In this document: in pieces, positions 1 to 7,986 of the stretch
Layout: each line of letters begins with the position of its first letter
How positions within the stretch are numbered: the first letter of the stretch is position 1
Assembly: GCF_007301515.1 (NCBI RefSeq)
Contig: NZ_CP041666.1
Span: 3,410,001-3,474,000 of the forward strand
Reading direction: 5' to 3'
Length of the DNA: 64,000 nt
From: Radiobacillus deserti
Lineage (GTDB): Bacteria; Bacillota; Bacilli; Bacillales; Amphibacillaceae
Notes under the pieces: generated by a model
What the model saw: only the letters and a program-made list of their open reading frames with translations
Databases searched by the model: none
What the model was told of the DNA's origin: nothing
Program-made: the position numbers and the translations under genes

Positions 1-1015
1 TAAATTCTCTCTCATTCTTCATCATCGTTAAAGCGAAATGAAATAACTGTTTGGATTCCTTATTTCTATTCCAGATCCGTCCCATCCACACATACCAAAG
101 ATTTCGGTTCTTTTTTTTACTTTGGCTTGAATTTAGAAGCTTTTCCATGTTCCGTTCAAAGGAAGAGATAAATTTCACATAAAGAAGCATTGATAAAACT
201 GGCATAATCAATCCAAGCCCAGCCAACGTTACATAGAACGGGGTACTTGAACCGTTTAACACCACTTCAAACCATGCACTGTACCAGAACGGGGGAAGCA
301 AGAATTGCCACCAGTGCGGCTGCATAACGATATCCAGGTTTATAAACTCAAAAGATCTCGCCACTAATTGCGTTCCTATAACCATACCAACAGTCATTAG
401 AATTTGCACATAGTTAATGATATCTTTCAGCTTTTCCCCATCAAAAAATTGTAAAACAAGCATATGAGCCAGTGCGGTAACCATAATAATCCCTAATGCG
501 ATGAAGATGAGTTGCAGTAGAAATAAAAGGAAAAATATAATTCCTTGATTGACTAATCCAACGATTAACGGAATGATGGTAAGAGCACCAACGATAAACA
601 ACATGTAAATGGTAATGTGTATAATTTTTGCGGCATTAATCGTTCTTTTATCGATTGGCTTCGTATGCAGTGTTACTTTATCTCGAACATCTAACAGGAC
701 GGTAGAAAAATCGGAAATCATTGTCGTCATGAGAAAGAAAATTATAATACTAAAAATAAAGGTCATTTGATAGATATAGGAATCTCCCCACATGAACAGT
801 AAGAGTAGTAAACTGAATAGAACATAAATCCAAAGTGAACGAATGAACTGATTGCCTTCTCGTTTTTTTCCATCATTCAAAATGGTTGGGACTCTTCGTT
901 CATCCAACGTAAGCTTCATTCCTAGTATGCTGCGCAATACTGGATAATCAATCTTCATGGAACGAAAGACGCCTTCTAATCGATCGAGAAGCTTCAATGT
1001 CCTGAAATCATTCAT
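1..1015 (-). CDS. ABC transporter permease, partial (runs off left edge)
   Basis: Reading frame open from the ATG at 1013-1015 to base 1, so the C-terminus is missing. The N-terminal ~50 residues are hydrophilic and end in the basic stretch NDGKKREGNQF. They are followed by about five or six long hydrophobic segments, the layout of ABC-2 type export permeases. Its start overlaps the stop of the upstream ATPase gene by 8 bp (ATGAATGA), which implies translational coupling and that the two form one exporter. The substrate cannot be told from sequence. I translated this frame by hand; function is inferred mainly from the paired ATPase. Confidence 0.8.
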   Translation of the reverse strand, partial: MNDFRTLKLLDRLEGVFRSMKIDYPVLRSILGMKLTLDERRVPTILNDGKKREGNQFIRSLWIYVLFSLLLLLFMWGDSYIYQMTFIFSIIIFFLMTTMISDFSTVLLDVRDKVTLHTKPIDKRTINAAKIIHITIYMLFIVGALTIIPLIVGLVNQGIIFFLLFLLQLIFIALGIIMVTALAHMLVLQFFDGEKLKDIINYVQILMTVGMVIGTQLVARSFEFINLDIVMQPHWWQFLLPPFWYSAWFEVVLNGSSTPFYVTLAGLGLIMPVLSMLLYVKFISSFERNMEKLLNSSQSKKKNRNLWYVWMGRIWNRNKESKQLFHFALTMMKNEREF

Positions 1016-1796
1016 AACCATCTCTCCCGTGCATGACATGAACGATATTTTGAGCAATTTCTTTATGTTGATTAAATCCAGTTAATTCATTAAAAATTTC
1101 TTCCAACGTGCCATCTTTATTCTGTTGCTTTAATTGTTCAAATGTTCCATCTGCTACGATTTTTCCATTCGATAATAAAATGATTCGGTTACTGATTTTC
1201 TCAACTACTTCCATAATGTGAGAAGAATAAAAAATCGTTTTTCCTTCCCTTGCTAGTTGGGAAAGAAGCTCCTTTACAATCATTACGCTATTTGCATCCA
1301 AACCACTTAAAGGCTCATCTAAAAACAATAAATCTGGATTATGTACTAAACTGGAAATAAGCAAAACTTTTTGTTTCATTCCCTTAGAAAAGGAAGATAA
1401 TCGAGTATCAAGAGCGTGGTCAATGTTTAGAAGCTTGCTAAGCTGGATTATCTTTTCAATGACATCTGATTCGTCTAATCCGTATAAACCACCTACAAAG
1501 GTTAAGTATTCAAAGGCAGTAAGGTTGTCGTAAACCTCTGCATTTTCCGGTACATATCCAATTCGCTTCTTAAATACGGTAGTTTCATTAGAAATGTCTT
1601 TTCCAAATATTTCTACCCGACCATCATACTGATCAATTAGTCCAAGCAGAATTTTTACGGTTGTACTCTTCCCCGCGCCGTTTGGCCCAATATAGCCAAT
1701 TATTTGTCCTTTATACACATCGAGATTAATGGAATCAATTACCTTTTTAGACCCGTATTGTTTTGACATGTTCATAATAGATAATACTTTTTCCAA
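1008..1796 (-). CDS. ABC transporter ATP-binding protein
   Basis: 262-residue ATPase of the ABC-2 exporter class. Visible motifs in order: Walker A GYIGPNGAGKST (about residue 35), Q-loop region VPENAEVYDNLT, signature FSKGMKQK, Walker B DLLFLDEPLSGLD, and the switch histidine in YSSHIMEVVE. KGMKQK in place of the SGGQ-type signature is typical of drug and lantibiotic exporter ATPases. It starts at TTG (1794-1796) behind GGGGAGATGG; an ATG seven codons later is the alternative. It overlaps the permease downstream by 8 bp, so the two probably assemble as an export complex. Confidence 0.93.
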   Translation of the reverse strand: MEKVLSIMNMSKQYGSKKVIDSINLDVYKGQIIGYIGPNGAGKSTTVKILLGLIDQYDGRVEIFGKDISNETTVFKKRIGYVPENAEVYDNLTAFEYLTFVGGLYGLDESDVIEKIIQLSKLLNIDHALDTRLSSFSKGMKQKVLLISSLVHNPDLLFLDEPLSGLDANSVMIVKELLSQLAREGKTIFYSSHIMEVVEKISNRIILLSNGKIVADGTFEQLKQQNKDGTLEEIFNELTGFNQHKEIAQNIVHVMHGRDGYE

Positions 1797-1870
1797 AATA
1801 CCATCTCCCCACCCAATTATTTCCTTTATACTACCATATTTTCACCAGACTCTTGTATGTCTTTATAATA

Positions 1871-1901
1871 AAAAAAACTATTCGTTAGAATAGCCTTTTT
1901 T
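1871..1901 (-). terminator. Intrinsic terminator, probably bidirectional
   Basis: Stem CTATTC/GAATAG (1878-1883 and 1888-1893) with a GTTA loop, flanked by an A-run on the left and a T-run on the right. It can therefore work on either strand. It separates the membrane-protein operon (ending at 1901) from the ABC exporter genes on the same strand. Confidence 0.75.
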
Positions 1902-2443
1902 TATGTAGCTTCCAGTTGCTTTGATTTTGCTTTTACTACACCTTGTATTCTCTGTCTTAATTTTATTCCTCCTATTACCCATAACCAGCTATAAAAGAAG
2001 CTGAATCCAAGAATCCCAAGTAAAACAACGATAGAAAATGAAGAACTGATTGGTCCAAGTATCGGATAGGAAAATCCATACAACACTACAGATATCCCCA
2101 ACATTAAGAAAATCGCCCCAAAGCTAGTTGCTACGACCCAATGATTTCTAACTTTAAAGCCAATACCAATACCTAATCCGAGTAGTCCTGTTGTAAATGG
2201 GAATATCCAAAGCTCACTAGGCTGCAAAACGCCAAGTAACAAAATCGCCGTCATATAGCTAAGTACTCCAAGTGGAATCGAAATAAAAGCTGCTACTAAT
2301 ATCGGGAGAGTCGCTAACATACTTAATGCATACCCAATTCCAATAAAAGCGCCAGCAGATTGGAATAGTGCTGCAATCGAGCTAAGTAAAGCCCCTAAAA
2401 TTAACTGTCGTGAAGTTATGAGTCTACCGCTCTTCCGTTCCAT
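1901..2443 (-). CDS. Integral membrane protein, unknown function
   Basis: 180 residues with about five or six hydrophobic helices and a basic C-terminal tail (GGIKLRQRIQGVVKAKSKQLEAT). A short basic N-terminus (MERKSGRLITSRQ) precedes the first helix, suggesting a cytoplasmic N-terminus. The size and glycine-rich helices resemble small S-components of ECF transporters, but no vitamin-binding motif is recognisable, so this is only a possibility. The gene is 15 bp downstream of the helical protein gene and shares its terminator, so it is the last gene of a three-gene operon with the beta-propeller protein. Confidence 0.72.
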   Translation of the reverse strand: MERKSGRLITSRQLILGALLSSIAALFQSAGAFIGIGYALSMLATLPILVAAFISIPLGVLSYMTAILLLGVLQPSELWIFPFTTGLLGLGIGIGFKVRNHWVVATSFGAIFLMLGISVVLYGFSYPILGPISSSFSIVVLLGILGFSFFYSWLWVIGGIKLRQRIQGVVKAKSKQLEAT

Positions 2444-2457
2444 TTTTCCTCCCCCTT

Positions 2458-3012
2458 CTATACAGTGTTCTTGTAAAGGATTGAAATAGATGCCATCTCT
2501 AACATATATTCCTGTAACATGAGTTGATGCATTTGTTTTTCGTGGACAATCTTAAATACGGTATCTACAAAATCCTTCATTCCAAGCGCCAAACCTAATT
2601 GTTCTAGAATAGCAAACGCTCCCATTACTTGTTGATTGAGAGAAACAAGCTGATGCATGTATTTCCAAGATCCTACCGCCCCGCCCATTAAATCTTGAAA
2701 GGAAAATAATCCTTGCTCCAGCAAGGCAGTTCCTTTGCCCATGAGTTGATTTCTCTGCTTCGTATATTCTTTTGAAATGATCTTATAGAGGGATTCCGCA
2801 TGGTCTTGATGGCGTTGATTCGATTTTTCCATTTTACTTAGCGCTTCATGAATATGAGGCTCTTTTATTTCTTTTAAAGCTTTGTTGGTTATATCCATCA
2901 AAGCTATTTGAATTGCTATCGTATTGCCAAGCCAGCGTTCCACTCTATCCAATTGTTCTTCTCTATAAGTACTTCCTAGTTCAATCAACGTCAGTGATTG
3001 TTTTTGTGTCAT
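2458..3012 (-). CDS. All-helical protein, possibly ferritin-like
   Basis: 184 residues predicted almost entirely helical, with no signal peptide. Motifs such as IQIALMDITNKALKEI, SNQRHQDHAESLYKI and EKQMHQLMLQEYMLEMAS put acidic and histidine residues at heptad-like spacing, which would suit a four-helix ferritin- or hemerythrin-like bundle. No diagnostic ExxH pair is certain, so this is inference. The gene lies 10 bp after the beta-propeller gene and 15 bp before a membrane protein, indicating one transcript. Function unknown. Confidence 0.7.
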   Translation of the reverse strand: MTQKQSLTLIELGSTYREEQLDRVERWLGNTIAIQIALMDITNKALKEIKEPHIHEALSKMEKSNQRHQDHAESLYKIISKEYTKQRNQLMGKGTALLEQGLFSFQDLMGGAVGSWKYMHQLVSLNQQVMGAFAILEQLGLALGMKDFVDTVFKIVHEKQMHQLMLQEYMLEMASISILYKNTV

Positions 3013-3021
3013 CTAATCCAC

Positions 3022-4458
3022 CTATTCTTTCGTTATTTTCCAAAGGACTCCTGTATGACCGTATGCTTGCATATAACCTTCTGTAACAGGAGAAACCCCA
3101 AAATCAAGAACGTAGAGACTTTCTCCATCTGGATGGAACTTACAATCCACAGGTCTTTCTATACCACCAGATCCATGATAAGATGCAGCCCCTTCTTGTT
3201 TATTGTGAAGAAAGACCTCTGAATCCCCCTTCTCGACATCCACCATAATGACTTGGAAACCGTGGTTTGTATCCTTATGGTGTGGAGAATTTAAAGGAGC
3301 CAATGTTCCCCATTCACAAGCGAAAAGTTTCCCTTTATGGCCGAAATGCTCCGACTTACAGAAATCCATCTTTGTCATACAAGAATGTGGTTTTTCAAAA
3401 TAGACTGGTGGCCCCGCCCATTCAGGAGGGTCTTCTATCAATTGTTCTGCATTTTTGCCTTTTTCCACATGACACTCTTCCTTCCAAACCTTCACTCCAT
3501 CTGCACGGTAATCAGGAAATCCATACCAATCTGGTTTTTCAATAGAGTGATGAGACGTTTTTGCATTCTTAATATGCCAAATACGATCGGGATCACCAGC
3601 AATTGCTCGCTCCCCTTTTTCCTCTAATCCATTATCTGAAACATATAATTCTCCGTCTTCACGGAAAGCCATTCCATACGGATTTCTTAATCCCCACGCC
3701 AATAGTTCCGGTTCCGTTCCATCTGGCTTGGCCCGCCATAATCCGGTACTGCACCATAGCTCACCGGTTATCTTCTCACCTTTTTCCGACGGAGTACCAA
3801 AAGGCTTAAAGGCACCTGTTTCCGTTAAATAAGGAAAAGGCATAAGCGGATTCCTGCTTGTCACATTCTGTCCCGTTAACGTAATATCTTCACCTGGTAT
3901 ATCATGTGCTTCCGGATGCTTTGCTAAATCCACTGTAAAACCAGGTGGTAATGAAACTCCATTTTGCGATACGGAACCATGTGCAAAATAAAGAAGCCCA
4001 TCATGAGGACCGAATAGTGGACCTCCTGGTTCATGCCACCCACCACTAGGGATTTCATCAAAAAGAACGGTGCGCTCTTTCGTTTCAACATCGTAACGAA
4101 CCACGCGGGCTTGATAGCCGCCTTTGCAAATTACATATAGATAGCCATCACGATAGGTAACCCCTCTTGGGCCACCTAATTCTTCTACAGCAAAGACTTC
4201 TATCTCACCGCTTGGCTTTCTTTCTAATATTCGTGGTGGGAGTGCGGGTCTCGTTGGCCAAGTACTTCCACCTTCCAAAATGTACAGCGTTCCATCATCC
4301 GCGAACCCCATACCTGTCGGAAAGGAAAGACCAGCCACTACAACTTCGACTTTATAGCCTTTCGGAACTTCTACGTCAGATGGATCTAGTAATGGGCGTG
4401 CACTTGTCGGTAATTTTATCGATTGTTCATATGCATGGATAGTAGAAATGAGTTGCAT
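3022..4458 (-). CDS. Glucose/sorbosone dehydrogenase-like beta-propeller protein
   Basis: 478 residues with the blade repeats of PQQ-dependent sugar-dehydrogenase-like propellers: PTGMGFADDGTLYILEGG near the N-terminus, WGLRNPYGMAFREDGELYVSDNG mid-protein and CKFHPDGESLYVLDFG near the C-terminus. There is no signal peptide, unlike most soluble quinoprotein dehydrogenases, so it may act in the cytoplasm or not bind PQQ at all. The ATG follows GGAGGCGG. It is the first gene of an operon with the helical and membrane proteins. Family assignment is good; substrate and cofactor are unknown. Confidence 0.8.
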   Translation of the reverse strand: MQLISTIHAYEQSIKLPTSARPLLDPSDVEVPKGYKVEVVVAGLSFPTGMGFADDGTLYILEGGSTWPTRPALPPRILERKPSGEIEVFAVEELGGPRGVTYRDGYLYVICKGGYQARVVRYDVETKERTVLFDEIPSGGWHEPGGPLFGPHDGLLYFAHGSVSQNGVSLPPGFTVDLAKHPEAHDIPGEDITLTGQNVTSRNPLMPFPYLTETGAFKPFGTPSEKGEKITGELWCSTGLWRAKPDGTEPELLAWGLRNPYGMAFREDGELYVSDNGLEEKGERAIAGDPDRIWHIKNAKTSHHSIEKPDWYGFPDYRADGVKVWKEECHVEKGKNAEQLIEDPPEWAGPPVYFEKPHSCMTKMDFCKSEHFGHKGKLFACEWGTLAPLNSPHHKDTNHGFQVIMVDVEKGDSEVFLHNKQEGAASYHGSGGIERPVDCKFHPDGESLYVLDFGVSPVTEGYMQAYGHTGVLWKITKE

Positions 4459-4616
4459 TCCAGTCCGCCTCCTTGTTTAACTTAGTAAAAAGTATCCTCT
4501 ATTTCTAACCCCTATATACTGGATTCTCTGAATATTGGAAATATCCGACGGAATGAAGTGACAATCACCAAGCATTATTCATCTATATTATTTATATTGA
4601 TTTAGAATCTAAAAGA

Positions 4617-4644
4617 AAAACCAGAGCAGCTCAGCTCTGGTTTT
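4617..4644 (-). terminator. Intrinsic terminator overlapping the MMPL stop
   Basis: Perfect inverted repeat AAAACCAGAGC / GCTCTGGTTTT with a 6-base loop. The stop codon of the MMPL gene (4631-4633) lies inside the hairpin. The U-tract can be formed on either strand. Confidence 0.7.
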
Positions 4645-6844
4645 CTCTCTGTTTAATTTCTACTAAAGGTTCCCTCTTTGCTGGCCAAAACGCCCATTTA
4701 CCAAGAATAGCCGTAATAGCTGGAACAAGGAATGGTCTGACGATAAATGTATCAATGAGCACCCCAAGTGCAGTGATTGTACCGAAGTGGACGAGAATTT
4801 GAATTGGCAATGTCGTTAACACCATGAACGTCCCAGCTAAGATTAGTCCCGCAGAGGTAATGACTCCACCAGTTTCCACTGTGCCTTGACTAATCGCTTC
4901 ATGCAAAGGCAGGTGACGCGATTTTTTCCAAATGCTCGAAATCATAAAGATATTATAATCTTCTCCTAACGCGACAATAAACACAAATGCATAAAGAGGA
5001 ATAAATCCTTGAATGGCCTCCACACCGAATCCATAATGCAGGATAATCCAACCAAGTCCTAACGCACTAAAGTACGATAACAATACCGTTCCAATAAGAT
5101 ACGCAGTTGCCGTGATGGAACGCAAGTAAACGAATAAAAGCAGGGCAATGAACCCAATAATAATCGGAATGATGATTTGTTGATCATCCATTACCGTTAG
5201 CCTCGTATCATATTGGGTAGCGGTCTGTCCTCCAATCCAGATTCTTTCTGAATCCGCAATCGAGCTAACAGAGCTACGAATATCCGTAATTCTGTCCATC
5301 GCTTCATTTGAATAAGGATTTCTATCTAGTTCTACATCCAACAAATAAAGAGAAGTGTTTTCCTCACTTTGTTGAGCAGGTTTTACATTAGCAATGTAGG
5401 ATTTACCTTGTAGTACTTCCGTAACCTCTGTCACGGTTTGCTCATCTGTCGCTTCTATAACCACTTGTACAGGAGCAAGCTCCCCTTCATTAAAGTGTTC
5501 GGATAAAAGCTCAAATCCTTCCCTTGACGGCATATCCTCTGGAAAAGCATCTAGTGTATTGTACGTAAACTTCATCCCAAACGAAAAGAATGCTAAAATA
5601 CCTAACAATACAATCCCTGAAATGGCAACGAACCATGACTTCGTTGTAACCCACTTTCCAATTGTTTTTGCAAATCGTCCAGTCTCTTTTACTTTTGGAA
5701 CGGATTTTCCTTTTTTCTTCGAGCGCTCCTCTTTCATTTCTGGAGTTCTAGGAATAAAAGGATAGAACGAAGCTCTTCCTAAAATACTCAATATGGCAGG
5801 GACTAATGAAATACTAGCTAGCATCATGATAAAAATCGCAACACTAAACGGAATCGCAAAACGGTGAATCGATCCATAGTCAGCAACTAGTAAGACGAGG
5901 AGCGCTACTACTACCGTTAAACCACTCATTGCGATTGCACCCCAAGAGAAGGTAAAGGCATGCTTTAACGCTTCGGTTGGATCTTTTTCTTCACGAAGGT
6001 TTCTTCGGTAACGAGAAATTAAGAACAAACAATAATCCGTACCTGCACCAAATAATAAGACTGTCATAATGGCTATTGCCTGTGAATCAAAATCAATCCA
6101 ATTCACTTTAGCCATCGATCCTAAAACAGGACTTATAATGAGGTAAGCCATCCCTACACAAATAAGTGGAATTAGAGCTAATATAGGGGAGCGGTAAATC
6201 ACTAATAAGAACACTAAGACAATAATAACCGTGCCAATTAGTAATGATAAGTCACCCTGACTAAACAATTCTGTTGCGTCTACTGCTATACCCGCGGGAC
6301 CTGTTACACGAACTGCTAATCCATCGTCATCCAAAGATACTTCAAACGGGCTTTGCTCGAATTCTTGTTTAGCAATATTCTTCATTGATTGCAAAGTCTC
6401 ATTCATCTTTTCTGTTTCCATGTTATCCGGGAATTGAATAGGTAAGACGAAGGTAGTACCATCCTCTGAAACCTGTTGCTTCAATGCAGGTAAAGGAAGT
6501 TGCTGAAAGGGCGGAATGGTGACCCCCTCATATCCTTCTGCCTGTAATGCTTTCACATAGGATTGTATGGCAGATAAGTCCTCCTCCTGTATCTCAGAGG
6601 ACTTATACCATGAAAGTAGTGCTGGAAGTCCGGAGCCCGTTGAAAAATTTTCTTTGATAACTTGGGCTGCTTGTTCAGATGGAACATCTGTTAAAAATTC
6701 TTCCGCTTGTTCATTTTTTTGTGAATCTGCCTGTGGAAAGATCAGCGTAAAGATTGCAATGACACCAATCCAGACTCCGACTGTCACCCATCTCCCCAAT
6801 GTACTTGTTACAAAATTTGCATACCTTTGAAACATACTTTTCAT
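4631..6844 (-). CDS. MMPL/RND family transporter
   Basis: 737 residues with the duplicated RND/MMPL architecture: one helix near the N-terminus, a large extracytoplasmic loop (about residues 40-190), five or six helices, a cytoplasmic linker rich in Lys/Glu, then a second repeat of the same plan. The proton-relay-like segments TVLLFGAGTDYCLFLISRYR and FVFIVALGEDYNIFMISSI are both present. This resembles B. subtilis YdfJ-type proteins, which export lipids or hydrophobic compounds. I chose the ATG at 6844, eight codons inside the longest frame, because GGAGGGG sits 7 bp upstream. Its own promoter region carries a TetR-type operator matching the one before the adjacent tetR gene, so repression by that protein is likely. 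Confidence 0.92.
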   Translation of the reverse strand: MKSMFQRYANFVTSTLGRWVTVGVWIGVIAIFTLIFPQADSQKNEQAEEFLTDVPSEQAAQVIKENFSTGSGLPALLSWYKSSEIQEEDLSAIQSYVKALQAEGYEGVTIPPFQQLPLPALKQQVSEDGTTFVLPIQFPDNMETEKMNETLQSMKNIAKQEFEQSPFEVSLDDDGLAVRVTGPAGIAVDATELFSQGDLSLLIGTVIIVLVFLLVIYRSPILALIPLICVGMAYLIISPVLGSMAKVNWIDFDSQAIAIMTVLLFGAGTDYCLFLISRYRRNLREEKDPTEALKHAFTFSWGAIAMSGLTVVVALLVLLVADYGSIHRFAIPFSVAIFIMMLASISLVPAILSILGRASFYPFIPRTPEMKEERSKKKGKSVPKVKETGRFAKTIGKWVTTKSWFVAISGIVLLGILAFFSFGMKFTYNTLDAFPEDMPSREGFELLSEHFNEGELAPVQVVIEATDEQTVTEVTEVLQGKSYIANVKPAQQSEENTSLYLLDVELDRNPYSNEAMDRITDIRSSVSSIADSERIWIGGQTATQYDTRLTVMDDQQIIIPIIIGFIALLLFVYLRSITATAYLIGTVLLSYFSALGLGWIILHYGFGVEAIQGFIPLYAFVFIVALGEDYNIFMISSIWKKSRHLPLHEAISQGTVETGGVITSAGLILAGTFMVLTTLPIQILVHFGTITALGVLIDTFIVRPFLVPAITAILGKWAFWPAKREPLVEIKQRENQS

Positions 6845-6860
6845 GCTTACACCCCTCCGA

Positions 6861-6876
6861 CTTATCACTTGATAAG
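6861..6876. promoter_or_regulatory. TetR-type operator upstream of the MMPL gene
   Basis: Perfect dyad CTTATCA-CT-TGATAAG located between the tetR stop and the MMPL start. It differs by one base from the site upstream of tetR at 7575-7590. A -35/-10 pair (TTGGAA, 17 bp, CATATT) lies just upstream on the minus strand, so the operator would cover the transcription start. Confidence 0.75.
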
Positions 6877-6897
6877 TAATATGTAAAAAAAGAAGCT

Positions 6898-7545
6898 CTA
6901 TTCCAAATCTTTAGAACTTCCTATTCCATTTAAAAATAATTTAGAAATGAGTTTAGATTTCCTATTTGCTTCTTGCCGCCTCTCGGAAACACCCCACTCT
7001 CTTTGTTGGTTTGGAAAAGAGGATTTTATGAAATCGAGTAACAAATAGGCTAACTCCACTTCATTTGTCTCTAGAATTTCCAGAGATTTTATTTCTTTTT
7101 CGTTTACTGCTTCCTTTAGTATGTCAACGACCGGATTCAGATAACTATCCAACCACCACACCCTCATTTTTTTCTGTGTCTCTTCATCCATTTCGTGTCT
7201 TACATCGTGAAACATTTGATTAAAGTCCACTTCATGATTCATGAGCATGTAATAGGATAGGCTCTCAATACGCATTTCCAATCGATTGGATTGGTGGACG
7301 ATTTTCTTAATGGCCAGTTTTGTTCGACGCATGTTGGCTTGAACGACTTCTAAGTAAATCGTCTTTTTATTTTTAAAATGGTGGTACAAAGCTGGTTGAG
7401 TTAACCCACATGCATCCGCTATCTTCCTTGTTGAAACTGCTCGATACCCATAGGTCATGAATAAACGATCTGCAATGTCGATAATGTTTTGCTTGGTGAT
7501 ATGCGTTGCATTATCTTTTACAACGGGTATTTTTTTATCGTCCAT
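6898..7545 (-). CDS. TetR family repressor of the MMPL exporter
   Basis: About 215 residues with the N-terminal helix-turn-helix of TetR proteins: ITKQNIIDIADRLFMTYGYRAVSTRKIADACGL region followed by TQPALYHHFKNKKTIY. The C-terminal ligand domain is not recognisable. I favour the ATG at 7543-7545 with GGAAAGGGA upstream; a GTG start seven codons earlier (7566) is possible. Two near-identical 16-bp dyads flank the gene, one at its own promoter and one before the MMPL gene, so it probably autoregulates and controls the exporter in response to a substrate. Confidence 0.9.
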   Translation of the reverse strand: MDDKKIPVVKDNATHITKQNIIDIADRLFMTYGYRAVSTRKIADACGLTQPALYHHFKNKKTIYLEVVQANMRRTKLAIKKIVHQSNRLEMRIESLSYYMLMNHEVDFNQMFHDVRHEMDEETQKKMRVWWLDSYLNPVVDILKEAVNEKEIKSLEILETNEVELAYLLLDFIKSSFPNQQREWGVSERRQEANRKSKLISKLFLNGIGSSKDLE

Positions 7546-7574
7546 GTTTAATTTATCCCTTTCCACACATTAAA

Positions 7575-7623
7575 CTTATCGCTTGATAAGTAAAATTATA
7601 CGAAGTTTTTATTTTTATTTCCA
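7575..7623 (-). promoter_or_regulatory. tetR promoter with operator
   Basis: On the minus strand a TATAAT -10 box (7595-7600) has a weak TGGAAA -35 (7618-7623) at 17 bp. Immediately downstream lies CTTATCGCTTGATAAG (7575-7590), a near-perfect dyad matching the MMPL operator with one change. Its position over the +1 region fits steric autorepression. Confidence 0.7.
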
Positions 7624-7746
7624 GTCTTCTACTTTCATGGTTCGCTTAAATGTCTATTAACATCATTTTATTTTCAAGCTTGAGAATATTAGTATGCTTG
7701 AATCTCATTATTAAGTTCCCTTCGACTTTTATCTACTCAAAAACCA

Positions 7747-7775
7747 TTGACAGATAGGTTAATTGTTGCCATAAT
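7747..7775 (+). promoter_or_regulatory. Sigma-A promoter of pyrP
   Basis: TTGACA (7747-7752), 17-bp spacer, CATAAT (7770-7775). It is the strongest promoter match upstream of the PyrR leader and places transcription start near 7782, about 30 bp before the PyrR binding loop. Confidence 0.8.
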
Positions 7776-7809
7776 ATCAGAGATAAGTAGATACGGTTAC
7801 CTTTAAATC

Positions 7810-7932
7810 AGTCCAGAGAGGCTGGCAAGGTGTTGCAGAACGAGCTTCTGCATTAGCATTGTGTGCTTAGGGAAGGATGTCCTTAACCATAGAGTGCCAA
7901 GCATCTTGCCGATTGGGCAAGGTGCTTTTTTT
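7810..7932 (+). promoter_or_regulatory. PyrR-dependent attenuator leader of pyrP
   Basis: The PyrR binding-loop consensus GTCCAGAGAGGCT is present at 7811-7823. It is followed at 7901-7932 by an intrinsic terminator: GCATCTTGCC, loop GATTG, GGCAAGGTGC, then seven T. GGCAAGGTG occurs twice, at 7824-7832 and in the terminator 3' arm at 7916-7924. The 5' arm 7901-7910 can therefore pair with either copy, giving the expected antiterminator/terminator switch. High UMP/UTP bound to PyrR should favour termination before pyrP. Confidence 0.88.
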
Positions 7933-7986
7933 ATGAAGGTAACGCCATTCTATCTTACACATTCTTACGTTAAAGGGGAGAAAGAA

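Noticed and set aside
3267..4442. Plus-strand frames opposite the beta-propeller gene
   Set aside because: No ribosome sites or recognisable domains; they are antisense shadows of a well-supported gene.
7861..7986. N-terminal extension of pyrP
   Set aside because: It passes through the attenuator terminator, and a strong ribosome site precedes the ATG at 7987.
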